DNA of 64,000 nucleotides from Burkholderia sp. FERM BP-3421 (GCF_028657905.1 NZ_CP117782.1:3782001-3846000), one strand, 5' to 3'; positions 36,930 through 46,746 are shown, numbered from the stretch's first letter. Numbers and translations are program-made. Notes: generated from the sequence alone by a model not told the origin.

Positions 36930-37334
36930 ATGACGGAACGGGAAGAACTGGAGGGCGGCTGCGCCTGCGGCGCGATCCGCTATCGGATCGCCGGCGTGCC
37001 GGCCGACGCGGGCTTTTGCCACTGCCGCCTGTGCCAGCGCACGACGGGCGCGGCGCTGCTCGCCTCGGCGTCGGTGCCGGCCGGCGCGTTCGTCTATCTG
37101 CGCGGCGTGCCGCGTGAATATCCGTCGAGCGCGTGGGGCATGCGCCGTTTCTGCGCCGAGTGCGGCACGCAGCTCGAATTCCGGCGTCACGACGCGCCCG
37201 GCACTGTGGAAGTCAATTACGCGACGCTCGACGATCCGTCGCGCGTGCGCCCCGCCTGGCATATCTGGTATGCGAGCCGTTTTCCCGGGCTCGAGATCGC
37301 CGACGACCTGCCGAAACACGACGGCGAGGGTTGA
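36930..37334 (+). CDS. GFA family zinc-binding protein
   Basis: Glutathione-dependent formaldehyde-activating enzyme (GFA)-fold protein. Zinc ligands appear in GGCACGAIRYRI, FCHCRLCQRTTGAAL and RRFCAECGTQLEF, the CxCG, CHCxxC and CxxCG motifs. 134 residues. GGGAGGCGGC precedes the ATG. Many GFA proteins of this size have unknown substrates, so glutathione activity is not implied. 56 bp after the IclR gene. Confidence 0.92.
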   Translation: MTEREELEGGCACGAIRYRIAGVPADAGFCHCRLCQRTTGAALLASASVPAGAFVYLRGVPREYPSSAWGMRRFCAECGTQLEFRRHDAPGTVEVNYATLDDPSRVRPAWHIWYASRFPGLEIADDLPKHDGEG

Positions 37335-37346
37335 ACCGCGCGCCGC

Positions 37347-38156
37347 TCAGGTCGCCGTGGCCGGATGCGAGAACACCGGCCCCTGCATCAGCCGCACGTC
37401 GTGCTGGCGCAGCAGCTCGAACTGCGCCTCGTCGGCCACCTGGTCGAAGATCAGCGGGATGTGCACGCGCTGCGCATAGGCGACCAATGCCTTCACCATC
37501 CCGTCGCGCAACGCGATCGCGGCATCCATCTTGATGTAGTCCGGCCGCGCCATGTCCGATTCGACCGCAAGGATCCGCCCCGGGTCCGGCAGCTTGTCCG
37601 CGACCTTGAAGCCGTGATGCTGGTAGCTCTTCGTCAGGTAGCCGAGGAAGGTCTTGTGCGCGACCGCGACGGCGGGCAGCTCGATCACGATCCGCTCGGG
37701 GTGCAGGCCGAAGCTCGTCAGCACCGACGAGAAATGCTTGCCGTGGTCGTACTTGACGCTCTTCAGCAGCCGCTCGTGCACGCGCAGGAACAGCAGCCCG
37801 TGGCGTTGCGCGCCGAAGAAGTTGATCGCGTGCAGGCAGCGCGCGAGGCGGTCGAGCGCGACGAGCGACTGGTCGTCGATCACCGCGTCGAACGGATCGA
37901 ACGGTGCGCCGCCCACCTGTGTCACCGCCTGGAAACCCAATTCGTCACCAAACCGCTCGATCGTGTCCGACAACGACGTCGATTGCGGCGCGCCCGGCAT
38001 CGTCACGTCGTAGATCGGCTCGTAGGCGCTGTCGAGTGTGAGGCCGCGCAGCCGGGCGCATGCGACCCGGGCCCCGTCGTCGAGCGCGAGGTGTTCGCGC
38101 AGGAACGGCAGCGCGCCGGCGCGGGCGACCAGCTCGGGAATGGTGGGCGCGATCAT
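37347..38156 (-). CDS. Degenerate EAL-domain protein
   Basis: Fold of a cyclic-di-GMP phosphodiesterase, but several catalytic positions have diverged. The signature E-A-L of motif one is YEPIYDV here; ERIVIELPAVAV keeps one metal Glu; DYIKMDAAI retains the Lys-Met-Asp but not the DDFG segment (PDPGRILAVE stands near). FDQVADEAQFELLRQHDV replaces the EGVET segment, then the conserved QGPVFSHP ends the domain. Likely catalytically inactive, acting as a c-di-GMP sensor or protein partner. 269 residues from ATG 38154-38156, no GGDEF or membrane segments. Confidence 0.82.
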   Translation of the reverse strand: MIAPTIPELVARAGALPFLREHLALDDGARVACARLRGLTLDSAYEPIYDVTMPGAPQSTSLSDTIERFGDELGFQAVTQVGGAPFDPFDAVIDDQSLVALDRLARCLHAINFFGAQRHGLLFLRVHERLLKSVKYDHGKHFSSVLTSFGLHPERIVIELPAVAVAHKTFLGYLTKSYQHHGFKVADKLPDPGRILAVESDMARPDYIKMDAAIALRDGMVKALVAYAQRVHIPLIFDQVADEAQFELLRQHDVRLMQGPVFSHPATAT

Positions 38157-38414
38157 GGACTCCGGATGGAAGAAAGGCGACCGAAGTGGCCGCCGTATTA
38201 CTGATATTAGCAGCGCCAATCGGGAACGGCTCGGCGAATTGCTGATAAGGATATCGGGGTCGGCCTTCGTCGCTCAGGGTATACGTTGATTTCACTAATC
38301 GTAATTCGTTTTACCATGCGTAAATTCCGGCACTTGTCGTAGATCAATACGCGGACGGCGCGGCGCGCCACGTCGTCACGGCATTTCCCCTCAATACGGA
38401 GCAAGGAGCGAGAC

Positions 38415-39371
38415 ATGGCGGTCGAGAAGAAATTTGCATCGCAGGCGGACCTGGCGGAGAAGAAGGTGACGTTCGAGCGCCTCTCCGAGCATGCCTACGC
38501 CTATACCGCGGAGGGCGACCCGAACACCGGGATCATCATCGGCGACGACGCGGTGCTGGTCGCCGATACGCAGGCGACGCCCGTGATGGCGCAGGACGTG
38601 ATCCGCCGGATCCGCGAGGTCACCGACAAGCCGATCAAGTACGTGCTGCTCACGCACTATCACGCGGTGCGGGTGCTGGGCGCGTCCGCGTACGGCGCGG
38701 ACCACGTGATCGCGAGCCAGGACACCCGCGACCTGATCGTGGAGCGCGGCGAGGCCGACATGAAGAGCGAGATCGGGCGCTTTCCGCGCCTGTTCCGCTC
38801 GGTCGAGTCGGTGCCCGGGCTGACCTGGCCGACGCTGACGTTCCGCGGCGAGATGACGCTGTGGCTCGGCAAGCTCGAGGTCCGCATCATGCAGCTCGGG
38901 CGCGGCCACACCAAGGGCGACACGGTCGTCTGGCTGCCGCAGGAGAAGGTGCTGCTGTCGGGCGATCTGGTCGAGTACGGCGCGACGCCGTACGCGGGCG
39001 ACGCCTACTTCCAGGACTGGCCGCACACGCTCGACGCGATCGCGGCGCTGCGCCCGGAGAAGCTCGTGCCGGGCCGCGGCGCGGCGCTCAAGACGCCGCA
39101 GGAAGTGGCGGACGGGCTCGCCGGCACGCGCGCGTTCGTGAGCGAGCTGTACGCGCGCGTGAAGGCGGGCGCGGCCGAGGGGCGCGATCTCAATGCGATC
39201 TACAAGGACACGTTCGCGGCGCTGAAGCCGGGCTTCGGCGACTGGGTGATCTTCGATCACTGCATGCCGTTCGACGTGACCCGCGCCTACGACGAGGCGA
39301 CCGGCTATCCCGACCCGCGCATCTGGACCGCGGAGCGCGATCGCGAGATGTGGCAGACGCTCGAAGGCTGA
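38415..39371 (+). CDS. MBL-fold metallohydrolase with altered metal motif
   Basis: Metallo-beta-lactamase fold. The metal-binding motif, normally HxHxDH, reads THYHAVRVLG: the Asp and third His are replaced by Val and Arg. Further ligands GRGHTKGD (His) and LLSGDLVEYG (Asp) are kept. FDHCMPFDVTRAYDE near the C-terminus could add another His. 318 residues. First gene of the homogentisate operon, GCAAGGAGCGAGAC precedes the ATG. Its substrate is unknown; a thioester or lactone intermediate of aromatic catabolism is possible. Confidence 0.85.
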   Translation: MAVEKKFASQADLAEKKVTFERLSEHAYAYTAEGDPNTGIIIGDDAVLVADTQATPVMAQDVIRRIREVTDKPIKYVLLTHYHAVRVLGASAYGADHVIASQDTRDLIVERGEADMKSEIGRFPRLFRSVESVPGLTWPTLTFRGEMTLWLGKLEVRIMQLGRGHTKGDTVVWLPQEKVLLSGDLVEYGATPYAGDAYFQDWPHTLDAIAALRPEKLVPGRGAALKTPQEVADGLAGTRAFVSELYARVKAGAAEGRDLNAIYKDTFAALKPGFGDWVIFDHCMPFDVTRAYDEATGYPDPRIWTAERDREMWQTLEG

Positions 39372-39388
39372 GCGGCGCGGCGGCGATC

Positions 39389-41053
39389 ATGAGCATCGAC
39401 TACCAGACGCTGAAGTTCGCATACCGCCCGTGCGCGGCCTCCCGCGACGCGGCGGCCGCGCCGCTGCCGGTGATCGTCGTCGGCGCGGGCCCGGTCGGGC
39501 TCGCCGCGGCGATCGACCTCGCGCGCCAGCGCGTGCCCGTCGTGCTGCTCGACGACGACGACACGCTGTCGAGCGGCTCGCGCGCGATCTGCTTCGCGAA
39601 ACGCACGCTCGAGATCTTCGACCGCCTCGGCTGCGGCGAGCGCTTCGTCGAGAAGGGCGTGCGCTGGCAGGTCGGCAAGGTGTTCCTGCGCGACGCGCTG
39701 ATCTACGCGTTCGACCTGCTGCCGGAGCCGGGCCATGCGCGACCCGCGTTCATCAACCTGCAGCAGTACTACGTCGAGGGCTACCTGGCCGAGCGCGCGG
39801 CCGAGCTGCCCGATCTCGCGCTGTGCTGGCGGCACAAGGTCACGGGGCTCGCGCAGACGGCCGATGGCGTCGAAGTCGCGGTCGACACGCCCGACGGCCC
39901 GCGCACGCTGCGCGCGCGCTACGTGGTCGCGGCGGACGGCGCGCGCAGCGCGCTGCGCGCGATGCTCGGCCTCGACAGCGCCGGCCGCACCTTCAAGGAC
40001 CGTTTCCTGATCGCGGACGTGCGCATGAACGCGCCGTTCCCGGCCGAACGCTGGTTCTGGTTCGACCCGCCGTTCCACCCGAACCAGTCGGTGTTGCTGC
40101 ACCGCCAGCCCGATAACCTGTGGCGCATCGATTTCCAGCTCGGCTGGGACGCCGATCCGGTCGCCGAGAAGCAGCCGGAGCGGGTGATCCCGCGGGTGCG
40201 CGCGCTGCTCGGGCCGGACGTCGATTTCACGCTCGAATGGGTGAGCGTCTATACGTTCCGCTGCCAGCGCATCGCGCATTTCCGCCACGGCCGCGTGCTG
40301 TTCGCGGGCGATGCGGCGCACGGCGTGTCGCCGTTCGGCGCACGCGGCGCGAACAGTGGCGTGCAGGATGCCGACAACCTCGGCTGGAAGCTTGCGCTGG
40401 TATTGGACGGCCGCGCACCCGAGCGGCTGCTCGACAGCTACGCGAGCGAGCGCGAGTACGCGGCCGACGAGAACATCCGCCATTCGACCCGCGCGACCGA
40501 TTTCATCACGCCGAAGAGCGCGATCTCGCGCGTGTTCCGCGACGCGACGCTGACGCTCGCGCGCGACTGCGAATTCGCGCGCCGGCTCGTCAACAGCGGA
40601 CGCCTGTCGGTGCCGGCCGTGCTCGCGGATTCGCCGCTCAACACGGCCGATCGGCCCGGCGACGCGTTCGCGGGGCCGCTCGTCCCGGGCGCGGCGGCGG
40701 CCGACGCGCCGGTGCGCGCGGCGCACGGCGACGCCTGGCTGCTGCGCCATCTCGGCGACGGCTTCACGGGCCTGCTGTTCGGCGCGCTGGCCGATGCGCC
40801 GGCACTCGTCGACGCGCTGCGCGGCCATGCGCTGCCGATCGCGCCGGTGCTGGTGGTGCCGGCGGGCGAGGGCGGGACGGCCGACGGCGTCGACGTGCTC
40901 GAGGATCCCGACGGCCTCGCCGCGCGGCGCTACGACGCGCGGCCCGGCACCTTCTATCTGCTGCGGCCGGACCAGCACGTCTGTGCGCGCCTGCGCGCGC
41001 TCGACGCGGGCGCGGTGCGCGCCGCGCTGGCGCGCGCGATCTGCGCCGCGTGA
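39389..41053 (+). CDS. FAD-dependent aromatic hydroxylase (MhpA/PobA-like)
   Basis: Class A flavoprotein monooxygenase. Three flavin motifs are visible: VIVVGAGPVGLAAAIDLARQ (dinucleotide fold), VVAADGARSALRAMLG (DG motif) and VLFAGDAAHGVSPFGARG (GD motif). 554 residues with a C-terminal thioredoxin-like domain (about 420-554), as in MhpA and phenol hydroxylases. Placed 17 bp after the MBL gene and before DUF2783, MFS and hmgA, so 3-hydroxyphenylacetate or similar conversion to homogentisate is the likely reaction; this is inferred from context. Confidence 0.88.
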   Translation: MSIDYQTLKFAYRPCAASRDAAAAPLPVIVVGAGPVGLAAAIDLARQRVPVVLLDDDDTLSSGSRAICFAKRTLEIFDRLGCGERFVEKGVRWQVGKVFLRDALIYAFDLLPEPGHARPAFINLQQYYVEGYLAERAAELPDLALCWRHKVTGLAQTADGVEVAVDTPDGPRTLRARYVVAADGARSALRAMLGLDSAGRTFKDRFLIADVRMNAPFPAERWFWFDPPFHPNQSVLLHRQPDNLWRIDFQLGWDADPVAEKQPERVIPRVRALLGPDVDFTLEWVSVYTFRCQRIAHFRHGRVLFAGDAAHGVSPFGARGANSGVQDADNLGWKLALVLDGRAPERLLDSYASEREYAADENIRHSTRATDFITPKSAISRVFRDATLTLARDCEFARRLVNSGRLSVPAVLADSPLNTADRPGDAFAGPLVPGAAAADAPVRAAHGDAWLLRHLGDGFTGLLFGALADAPALVDALRGHALPIAPVLVVPAGEGGTADGVDVLEDPDGLAARRYDARPGTFYLLRPDQHVCARLRALDAGAVRAALARAICAA

Positions 41054-41105
41054 AACCGATGCGCGCGCCCTTGCCACACGCATCCCCATGAAGCGGAGAC
41101 CTTCG

Positions 41106-41330
41106 ATGCCCCTCGACACCCGTTCGCGTTTGCCGGATCCCGACGCGTTCTATGAAGCGCTGATCGACATGCACCGCGACCTGTCGGACAGCGAGAGCCA
41201 GCTCGTCAATGCGAAGCTGATCCTGCTGCTCGCGAACCAGGTCGGCGACCTGACGGTGCTGCGCGAGGCGATGGCGCTCGCGCGCGCCGGCGCGGCGCGC
41301 GTCGCGCCCGCTGCGGAGACGCCGCGATGA
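41106..41330 (+). CDS. DUF2783 protein
   Basis: Small conserved protein of 74 residues: FYEALIDMHRDLSDSESQLV followed by NAKLILLLANQVGDLTVLR. No signal or membrane segment; helical. Commonly located beside aromatic hydroxylase and hmgA genes; could be an accessory to the hydroxylase. Its stop overlaps the start of the MFS gene as ATGA, and AAGCGGAGACC precedes its ATG. Confidence 0.85.
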   Translation: MPLDTRSRLPDPDAFYEALIDMHRDLSDSESQLVNAKLILLLANQVGDLTVLREAMALARAGAARVAPAAETPR

Positions 41331-42682
41331 GCGCGCCGGCCGCGACCGCGCGCGTGCTCGAGATCGAGCGCGTGATCGACGAGACCGATCGCCCGGTGTT
41401 CCACTGGATGCTGCTCGCGCTGTGCGGGCTGTGCCTCGTGATCGACGGCTTCGACGCGCAGGCGATGGGCTACGTCGCGCCCAGCGTGATCGCCGAATGG
41501 GGCGTGCCGAAGCAGGCGCTCGGCCCGGTGTTCAGCGCGAGCCTGTTCGGCATGCTGCTCGGCGCGCTCGGACTGTCGGTGCTGGCCGACCGGATCGGCC
41601 GGCGCCCGGTGCTGATCGGTTCGACGCTGTTCTTCGCGCTGAGCATGCTCGCGACGCCGTTCGTGTCGACGATTCCCGCGCTGATCGCGCTGCGCTTCGT
41701 CACGGGGCTCGGGCTCGGCTGCATCATGCCGAATGCGATGGCGCTCGTCGGCGAGTTCAGCCCCGCCGCGCATCGCGTGAAGCGGATGATGATCGTGTCG
41801 TGCGGCTTCACGGTCGGCGCGGCGCTCGGCGGCTTCGTCAGCGCCGCGCTGATCCCGGCGTTCGGCTGGCGCGCGGTGTTCGTGGTCGGGGGCGCGGTGC
41901 CACTCGTGCTCGCGCTCGTGATGCTCGCGCGCCTGCCCGAATCGCTGCAGTTCCTCGTGCTGAAGGGGCGCGACGCGCAGGCGCGCCAGTGGCTCGCCGC
42001 GTTCGCGCCGGGCCTCGCGCTCGACGCCGGCACGCGGCTCGTCGCGCGCGAGACGGCGGCGGCGGGCGCGCCCGTGGCGGAGCTGTTCCGCGCGGGCCGG
42101 CTGCCCGTCACGCTGCTGCTGTGGTCGATCAGCTTCATGAACCTGATCGACCTGTACTTCCTGTCGAACTGGCTGCCGACCGTGATGCGCGACGCCGGCT
42201 ACACGCCGGGCGTCGCGGTGATCGTCGGCACCGTGCTGCAGACGGGCGGCGTGATCGGCACGCTGTCGCTCGGCTGGTTCATCGAGCGCCACGGCTTCGT
42301 GCGCGTGCTGTTCGCCTGCTTCGCGTGCGCGGCGCTGTCGGTCGGGCTGATCGGCACGGTCGCGGGCTCGCTGCCGTGGCTGCTGGCGGCGGTGTTCGTC
42401 GGCGGCTTCTGCGTGGTGGGCGGCCAGCCGGCCGTGAACGCGCTCGCGGGCCAGTACTACCCGACCGCGCTGCGCTCGACCGGCATCGGCTGGAGCCTCG
42501 GCATCGGCCGGATCGGCTCGGTGCTCGGGCCGCTCGTCGGCGGACAACTGATTGCGCTCAACTGGTCGAACGGCGCCCTGTTCCACGCGGCCGCGCTGCC
42601 GGTGCTGGGGTCGGCGCTGTTCGTGCTGGGCCTCGCGGGCGTGACGCGGCGGCGCGGCGGGCAGACGCCGCGCGCCGCTTGA
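41327..42682 (+). CDS. MFS aromatic acid:H+ symporter (AAHS family)
   Basis: Twelve-helix inner-membrane transporter. The N-terminus has the AAHS hallmark LVIDGFDAQAMGYVAPS, with the aspartates of the DGFD motif, then LADRIGRRPVLIG (loop 2-3). The second half includes GWFIERHGFVRVLF and GWSLGIGRIGSVLGPLVGG. 451 residues. In-operon location predicts import of homogentisate or a hydroxyphenylacetate. Overlaps DUF2783 by four bases and precedes hmgA by 24 bp. Confidence 0.93.
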   Translation: MSAPAATARVLEIERVIDETDRPVFHWMLLALCGLCLVIDGFDAQAMGYVAPSVIAEWGVPKQALGPVFSASLFGMLLGALGLSVLADRIGRRPVLIGSTLFFALSMLATPFVSTIPALIALRFVTGLGLGCIMPNAMALVGEFSPAAHRVKRMMIVSCGFTVGAALGGFVSAALIPAFGWRAVFVVGGAVPLVLALVMLARLPESLQFLVLKGRDAQARQWLAAFAPGLALDAGTRLVARETAAAGAPVAELFRAGRLPVTLLLWSISFMNLIDLYFLSNWLPTVMRDAGYTPGVAVIVGTVLQTGGVIGTLSLGWFIERHGFVRVLFACFACAALSVGLIGTVAGSLPWLLAAVFVGGFCVVGGQPAVNALAGQYYPTALRSTGIGWSLGIGRIGSVLGPLVGGQLIALNWSNGALFHAAALPVLGSALFVLGLAGVTRRRGGQTPRAA

Positions 42683-42706
42683 GAATGATGATGGAGAACG
42701 ACAACC

Positions 42707-44041
42707 ATGACGCTTGACCTTTCGACACCCTGCGCGGCCGGCTACCAGAGCGGCTTCGCCAACGAGTTCGCGACCGAGGCGCTGCCGGGCGCGTTGCCGC
42801 AGGGCCGCAACTCGCCGCAGCGCGCGCCGTACGGCCTCTATGCGGAGCAGCTGTCCGGCACGGCCTTCACCGCGCCGCGCGGCCACAACCGCCGCGCCTG
42901 GCTGTACCGGATCCGGCCGGCCTCGATGCACCGGCCGTTCGAGCGGTTGGAAGGCGCGCACCGCATCGTCGGCGATTTCGCGGATTCGGCCGACGTGCCG
43001 CCGACGCCGCCGAACCAGCTGCGCTGGGATCCGATGCCGATGCCGAGCGCGCCGACCGACTTCATCGACAGCTGGGTGACGATGGGCGGCACCGGCTCGG
43101 CCGCGGCGATGAACGGCTGCGCGATCCACCTGTATGCGGCGAACCGTTCGATGGAGGATCGCTTCTTCTACAACGCGGACGGCGAGCTGCTGATCGTCCC
43201 GCAGCAGGGGCGCCTGTTCATCATGACGGAGTTCGGCCGCCTCGACGTCGAGCCGTGCGAGATCGCGGTGATCCCGCGCGGCGTGCGCTTCGCGGTGTCG
43301 CTGCCGGACGGCGAGGCGCGCGGCTATATCTGCGAGAACTTCGGCGCCTTGCTGCGCCTGCCGGATCTCGGCCCGATCGGCGCGAACGGGCTCGCGAACC
43401 CGCGCGACTTCCTCACGCCGGTCGCGGCCTACGAGGACCGCGAAGGGACGTTCGAGCTGGTCGCGAAGCTGAACGGCGTGCTGTGGCGCGCGGAGCTGGG
43501 CCATTCGCCGTTCGACGTGGTCGCGTGGCACGGCAACTACGCGCCCTGCAAGTACGACCTGCGCGTGTTCAACACGATCGGCACGATCAGCTACGACCAT
43601 CCCGATCCGTCGATCTTCCTCGTGCTGCAGTCGCAAAGCGACACGCCGGGCGTCGACACCATTGACTTCGTGATCTTCCCGCCGCGCTGGCTCGCGGCCG
43701 AGGATACGTTCCGTCCGCCCTGGTTCCATCGCAACGTCGCGAGCGAGTTCATGGGCCTCGTGCACGGCGCCTACGACGCGAAGGCGGGCGGTTTCGTGCC
43801 CGGCGGCGCGAGCCTGCACAACTGCATGTCGGGCCACGGGCCGGATGCCGAATCGTTCGAGAAGGCGTCCGCCGCCGACACGACCCGGCCGCACAAGGTC
43901 GATCACACGATGGCGTTCATGTTCGAGACCCGCACGCTGATCCGTCCGACCCGCCACGCGCTCGATTCGGCGCAGCGGCAGCTGAACTACTTCGAGTGCT
44001 GGCAGGGCATCCGCAAATACTTCAATCCGGAGCAACGATGA
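42707..44041 (+). CDS. hmgA: Homogentisate 1,2-dioxygenase
   Basis: Non-haem iron enzyme opening the homogentisate ring to maleylacetoacetate in tyrosine and phenylalanine breakdown. The N-terminal [20 protein letters not shown] is the family signature, and the iron site falls in [18 protein letters not shown] and [19 protein letters not shown]. 444 residues is standard. Its stop overlaps the fahA start codon as ATGA. No maleylacetoacetate isomerase gene is in the operon. Confidence 0.98.
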   Translation: MTLDLSTPCAAGYQSGFANEFATEALPGALPQGRNSPQRAPYGLYAEQLSGTAFTAPRGHNRRAWLYRIRPASMHRPFERLEGAHRIVGDFADSADVPPTPPNQLRWDPMPMPSAPTDFIDSWVTMGGTGSAAAMNGCAIHLYAANRSMEDRFFYNADGELLIVPQQGRLFIMTEFGRLDVEPCEIAVIPRGVRFAVSLPDGEARGYICENFGALLRLPDLGPIGANGLANPRDFLTPVAAYEDREGTFELVAKLNGVLWRAELGHSPFDVVAWHGNYAPCKYDLRVFNTIGTISYDHPDPSIFLVLQSQSDTPGVDTIDFVIFPPRWLAAEDTFRPPWFHRNVASEFMGLVHGAYDAKAGGFVPGGASLHNCMSGHGPDAESFEKASAADTTRPHKVDHTMAFMFETRTLIRPTRHALDSAQRQLNYFECWQGIRKYFNPEQR

Positions 44042-45351
44042 GCTTGACCCCCGAACTGCGCGCGACCCTCGATCCCGCGCGCAAGAGCTGGCTGCAGTCG
44101 GCCAATGAGGTCGACTGCGATTTTCCGATCCAGAACCTGCCGTTCGGCGCGTTCAGCGATGCGCGCCATCCCGCGCCGCGCGCGGGCGTCGCGCTCGGCG
44201 ACATGATCATCGATCTCGCGGCGCTGCAGCGCGCGGGCCTGCTGGACCTGCCGGAGGGCGCGCCGCGCGACGTGTTCGAGCGCGCCGCGCTGAACGGCTT
44301 CATCGCGCTCGGGCGCGAGGTCTGGCGCGGCGTGCGGGTGCAATTGAGCACGCTGTTCGAGGCGGCGCACGCGCGCCTGCGCGACGACGCCGCGCTGCGC
44401 GCGCGGGTGCTCGTGGCGCAGCGCGACGCGACGCTGCATCTGCCCGTCGAGATCCCGGGCTACACCGATTTCTATTCGTCGAAGGAACACGCGACCAATG
44501 TCGGCTCGATGTTCCGCGATCCCAAGAATGCGCTGCTGCCGAACTGGTCGGAGATGCCGATCGGCTACAACGGCCGCGCGTCGTCGGTGGTGGTGAGCGG
44601 CACGCCGGTGCGCCGGCCGAACGGCCAGCTCAAGCTGCCGGATGCGGAGCGTCCGCAGTTCGGCGCGTGCCGCAAGCTCGACATCGAGCTGGAGACGGGC
44701 TTCATCGTCGGACGCGGCAACGCGCTCGGCGAGCCGATCGCGTGCGAGGACGCGGAGTCGCACATCTTCGGCATGGTGCTGCTCAACGACTGGAGCGCGC
44801 GCGACATCCAGCAGTGGGAATACGTGCCGCTCGGGCCGTTCAACGCGAAGACCTTCGCGACCACGATCTCGCCGTGGATCGTCACGCTCGACGCGCTCGA
44901 GCCGTTCCGCGTCGCGCAGCCCGCGCAGCAGCCGGAGCCGCTCGGCTACCTGCGCCACGCGGGCGCGCACGGTTTCGATATCGATCTCGAAGTGCGCCTG
45001 CGCGCCGAGGGCGCGTCCGTCGCGACGACGATCGCGCGCACCAACTTCAAGCACATGTATTGGACGATGGCGCAGCAGCTCGCGCACCACACGGTGTCGG
45101 GCTGCAACACGCGGGTGGGCGACCTGATGGGTTCGGGCACGATCAGCGGGCCGACCCGGGATTCGTTCGGCAGCCTGCTGGAACTGACCTGGAACGGCAA
45201 GGAGCCGGTTGCGCTGGACGGCGGCGGCGCGCGCGCGTTCATCGAGGACGGCGACGAGCTCACGCTCGCGGGCTGGTGCCAGGGCGAGGGCTACCGGGTC
45301 GGGTTCGGCGTCTGCGCGGGGAAGATCCTGCCCGCGTTGGCGCACGGCTGA
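44038..45351 (+). CDS. fahA: Fumarylacetoacetase
   Basis: Last step of tyrosine degradation: hydrolyses fumarylacetoacetate to fumarate and acetoacetate. The metal and substrate site is visible in [34 protein letters not shown], and [20 protein letters not shown]. 437 residues. Coupled to hmgA by a four-base overlap. Followed by strong hairpins at 45360-45420. Confidence 0.97.
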   Translation: MSLTPELRATLDPARKSWLQSANEVDCDFPIQNLPFGAFSDARHPAPRAGVALGDMIIDLAALQRAGLLDLPEGAPRDVFERAALNGFIALGREVWRGVRVQLSTLFEAAHARLRDDAALRARVLVAQRDATLHLPVEIPGYTDFYSSKEHATNVGSMFRDPKNALLPNWSEMPIGYNGRASSVVVSGTPVRRPNGQLKLPDAERPQFGACRKLDIELETGFIVGRGNALGEPIACEDAESHIFGMVLLNDWSARDIQQWEYVPLGPFNAKTFATTISPWIVTLDALEPFRVAQPAQQPEPLGYLRHAGAHGFDIDLEVRLRAEGASVATTIARTNFKHMYWTMAQQLAHHTVSGCNTRVGDLMGSGTISGPTRDSFGSLLELTWNGKEPVALDGGGARAFIEDGDELTLAGWCQGEGYRVGFGVCAGKILPALAHG

Positions 45352-45359
45352 CGCGCGGG

Positions 45360-45420
45360 GCCCCGGCGCCATGCCGGGGCCGCAGCGAAACGGCGGCCCT
45401 TGCGCGGCCGCCGTTTCGCT
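45360..45420. terminator. Paired strong hairpins between fahA and convergent MFS gene
   Basis: Two hairpins: GCCCCGGC/GCCGGGGC at 45360-45380 (5-nt loop), and AGCGAAACGGCGGCC/GGCCGCCGTTTCGCT at 45384-45420 (15-bp perfect stem, 7-nt loop). No T run follows either, so they may act as bidirectional or Rho-assisted stops and as barriers to 3' decay. Confidence 0.6.
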
Positions 45421-45446
45421 GCGCGCCGAGAACGGCGCGCGGCGTT

Positions 45447-46616
45447 CTACGATCCGGCGCGCAGGTCGCCCTGCGGCAGCGCGCGCCGCTCCCACAGCGC
45501 GGCCGCGAGGAACACGAGGACGCCGGCGACCAGCACGCCGACCATCGAATTGCTGCCCCAGCGTTCCATCAGCGCGCCCGCGAGCAGCGGGCCGCCGAAG
45601 CTCGCGGCGCTCCACGACGCCGACACCAGCGAGCTGGCGGTGACGAGCGCCGCGCCGCGGAAGCGCTCGCCGCAGGCGACGAGCGACAGCGTGTAGATCG
45701 CGCCCGCCGCCGCGCCGAGCACGAACAGCAGCGGCCAGCACAGCCACGGCGTCGCGACCACGAGCGGCAGGAACGGCATCAGCGCGAGCACCACGACGCC
45801 CGCGCCGAGATGCACGCGCTCGCGGCCGAGCCGGTCCGCGAGCCAGCCGATCGGGAATTGCATCGCGGTGTCGCCGAACAGCATGATCGACGCGAACAGC
45901 ACCGCGGCCGCGCCCGCGACGCCGTGGTCCATCGCGTAGATCGGCAGGAGCGACAGCGCCAGCGTATCGAACAGCGCGAAGAACGCGGTGCCGATGATCA
46001 GCGCGGGCATCATCGGCATCACGCGGCGCCAGTGATCGTGCTGTTCCTGGTGGGGCCCGTCGGTGAGCGGCGCGCGGCGGATCGAGGCGAGCGACGGCAG
46101 CGCGAGCAGGAACAGCGCGCCGCACAGCGCGAAGCGGCCGGCCGTCCAGCCCGCGATCTGGCTGACCAGCACCGGGCCCGTCATCTGGAACAGCGTGAAG
46201 GTGGTCGCATAGATCGCGACCACGCGGCCGCGCGTCGCGTCGTTCGCGAGCTGGTTCACCCATGCCTCGCCGATCGTGAACAGCAGGATCAGCGCGGCGC
46301 CGCACAGCACGCGCAGCAGGCTCCACGCCACCAGGTTCGTGGTGAACTGCATCAGCACGGTGGCGGCCGACAGCAGCAGCACCGAGGCGACGATCATCTG
46401 GCGCGCGCCGAAGCGGCCGGTGATGCGCGACACGAACGGCACGATCAGGAGCCCGCCGCCCGCCTGCGCGGCGGTCAGGAGGCCGATCACGTCGGTGCCG
46501 TGGCCGGCCTGGTTCAGCGCGAGCGCGGTGAGCGGGAGGGTGGCGCCGGTGCCGAGGCCGACCACGGCGACGCTGAGGATCAACGCGAGGAAGTCGCGGG
46601 TGAGGACGGTTTTCAT
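45447..46616 (-). CDS. MFS transporter (YcaD/UhpC-like DHA1)
   Basis: Twelve-helix inner-membrane protein of 389 residues from MKTVLTRDFLALI. The loop motifs VSRITGRFGARQMI and GWLADRLGRERVHL stand at the two half-repeats; QFPIGWLADR in helix 8 is typical of the YcaD type, annotated as sugar or drug efflux. Substrate unknown. Convergent with fahA; no regulator directly adjacent. Confidence 0.85.
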   Translation of the reverse strand: MKTVLTRDFLALILSVAVVGLGTGATLPLTALALNQAGHGTDVIGLLTAAQAGGGLLIVPFVSRITGRFGARQMIVASVLLLSAATVLMQFTTNLVAWSLLRVLCGAALILLFTIGEAWVNQLANDATRGRVVAIYATTFTLFQMTGPVLVSQIAGWTAGRFALCGALFLLALPSLASIRRAPLTDGPHQEQHDHWRRVMPMMPALIIGTAFFALFDTLALSLLPIYAMDHGVAGAAAVLFASIMLFGDTAMQFPIGWLADRLGRERVHLGAGVVVLALMPFLPLVVATPWLCWPLLFVLGAAAGAIYTLSLVACGERFRGAALVTASSLVSASWSAASFGGPLLAGALMERWGSNSMVGVLVAGVLVFLAAALWERRALPQGDLRAGS

Positions 46617-46746
46617 CGGGCGTGATGCTACACCGGCCGTTCGGGCCAAAACAAACAGGGAAGTATCGGCGTGGCCGATGGATGACGCGGGTCAGGCCCG
46701 GCGGAGCGGGGCGGCCCGCGGGCGCGCCCCGGGGCGATGCCCGGGC

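Noticed and set aside
41150..44035. A 961-codon minus-strand open frame
   Set aside because: Antisense shadow of the MFS transporter and hmgA; its translation is low-complexity Arg/Glu/His without domain signatures.
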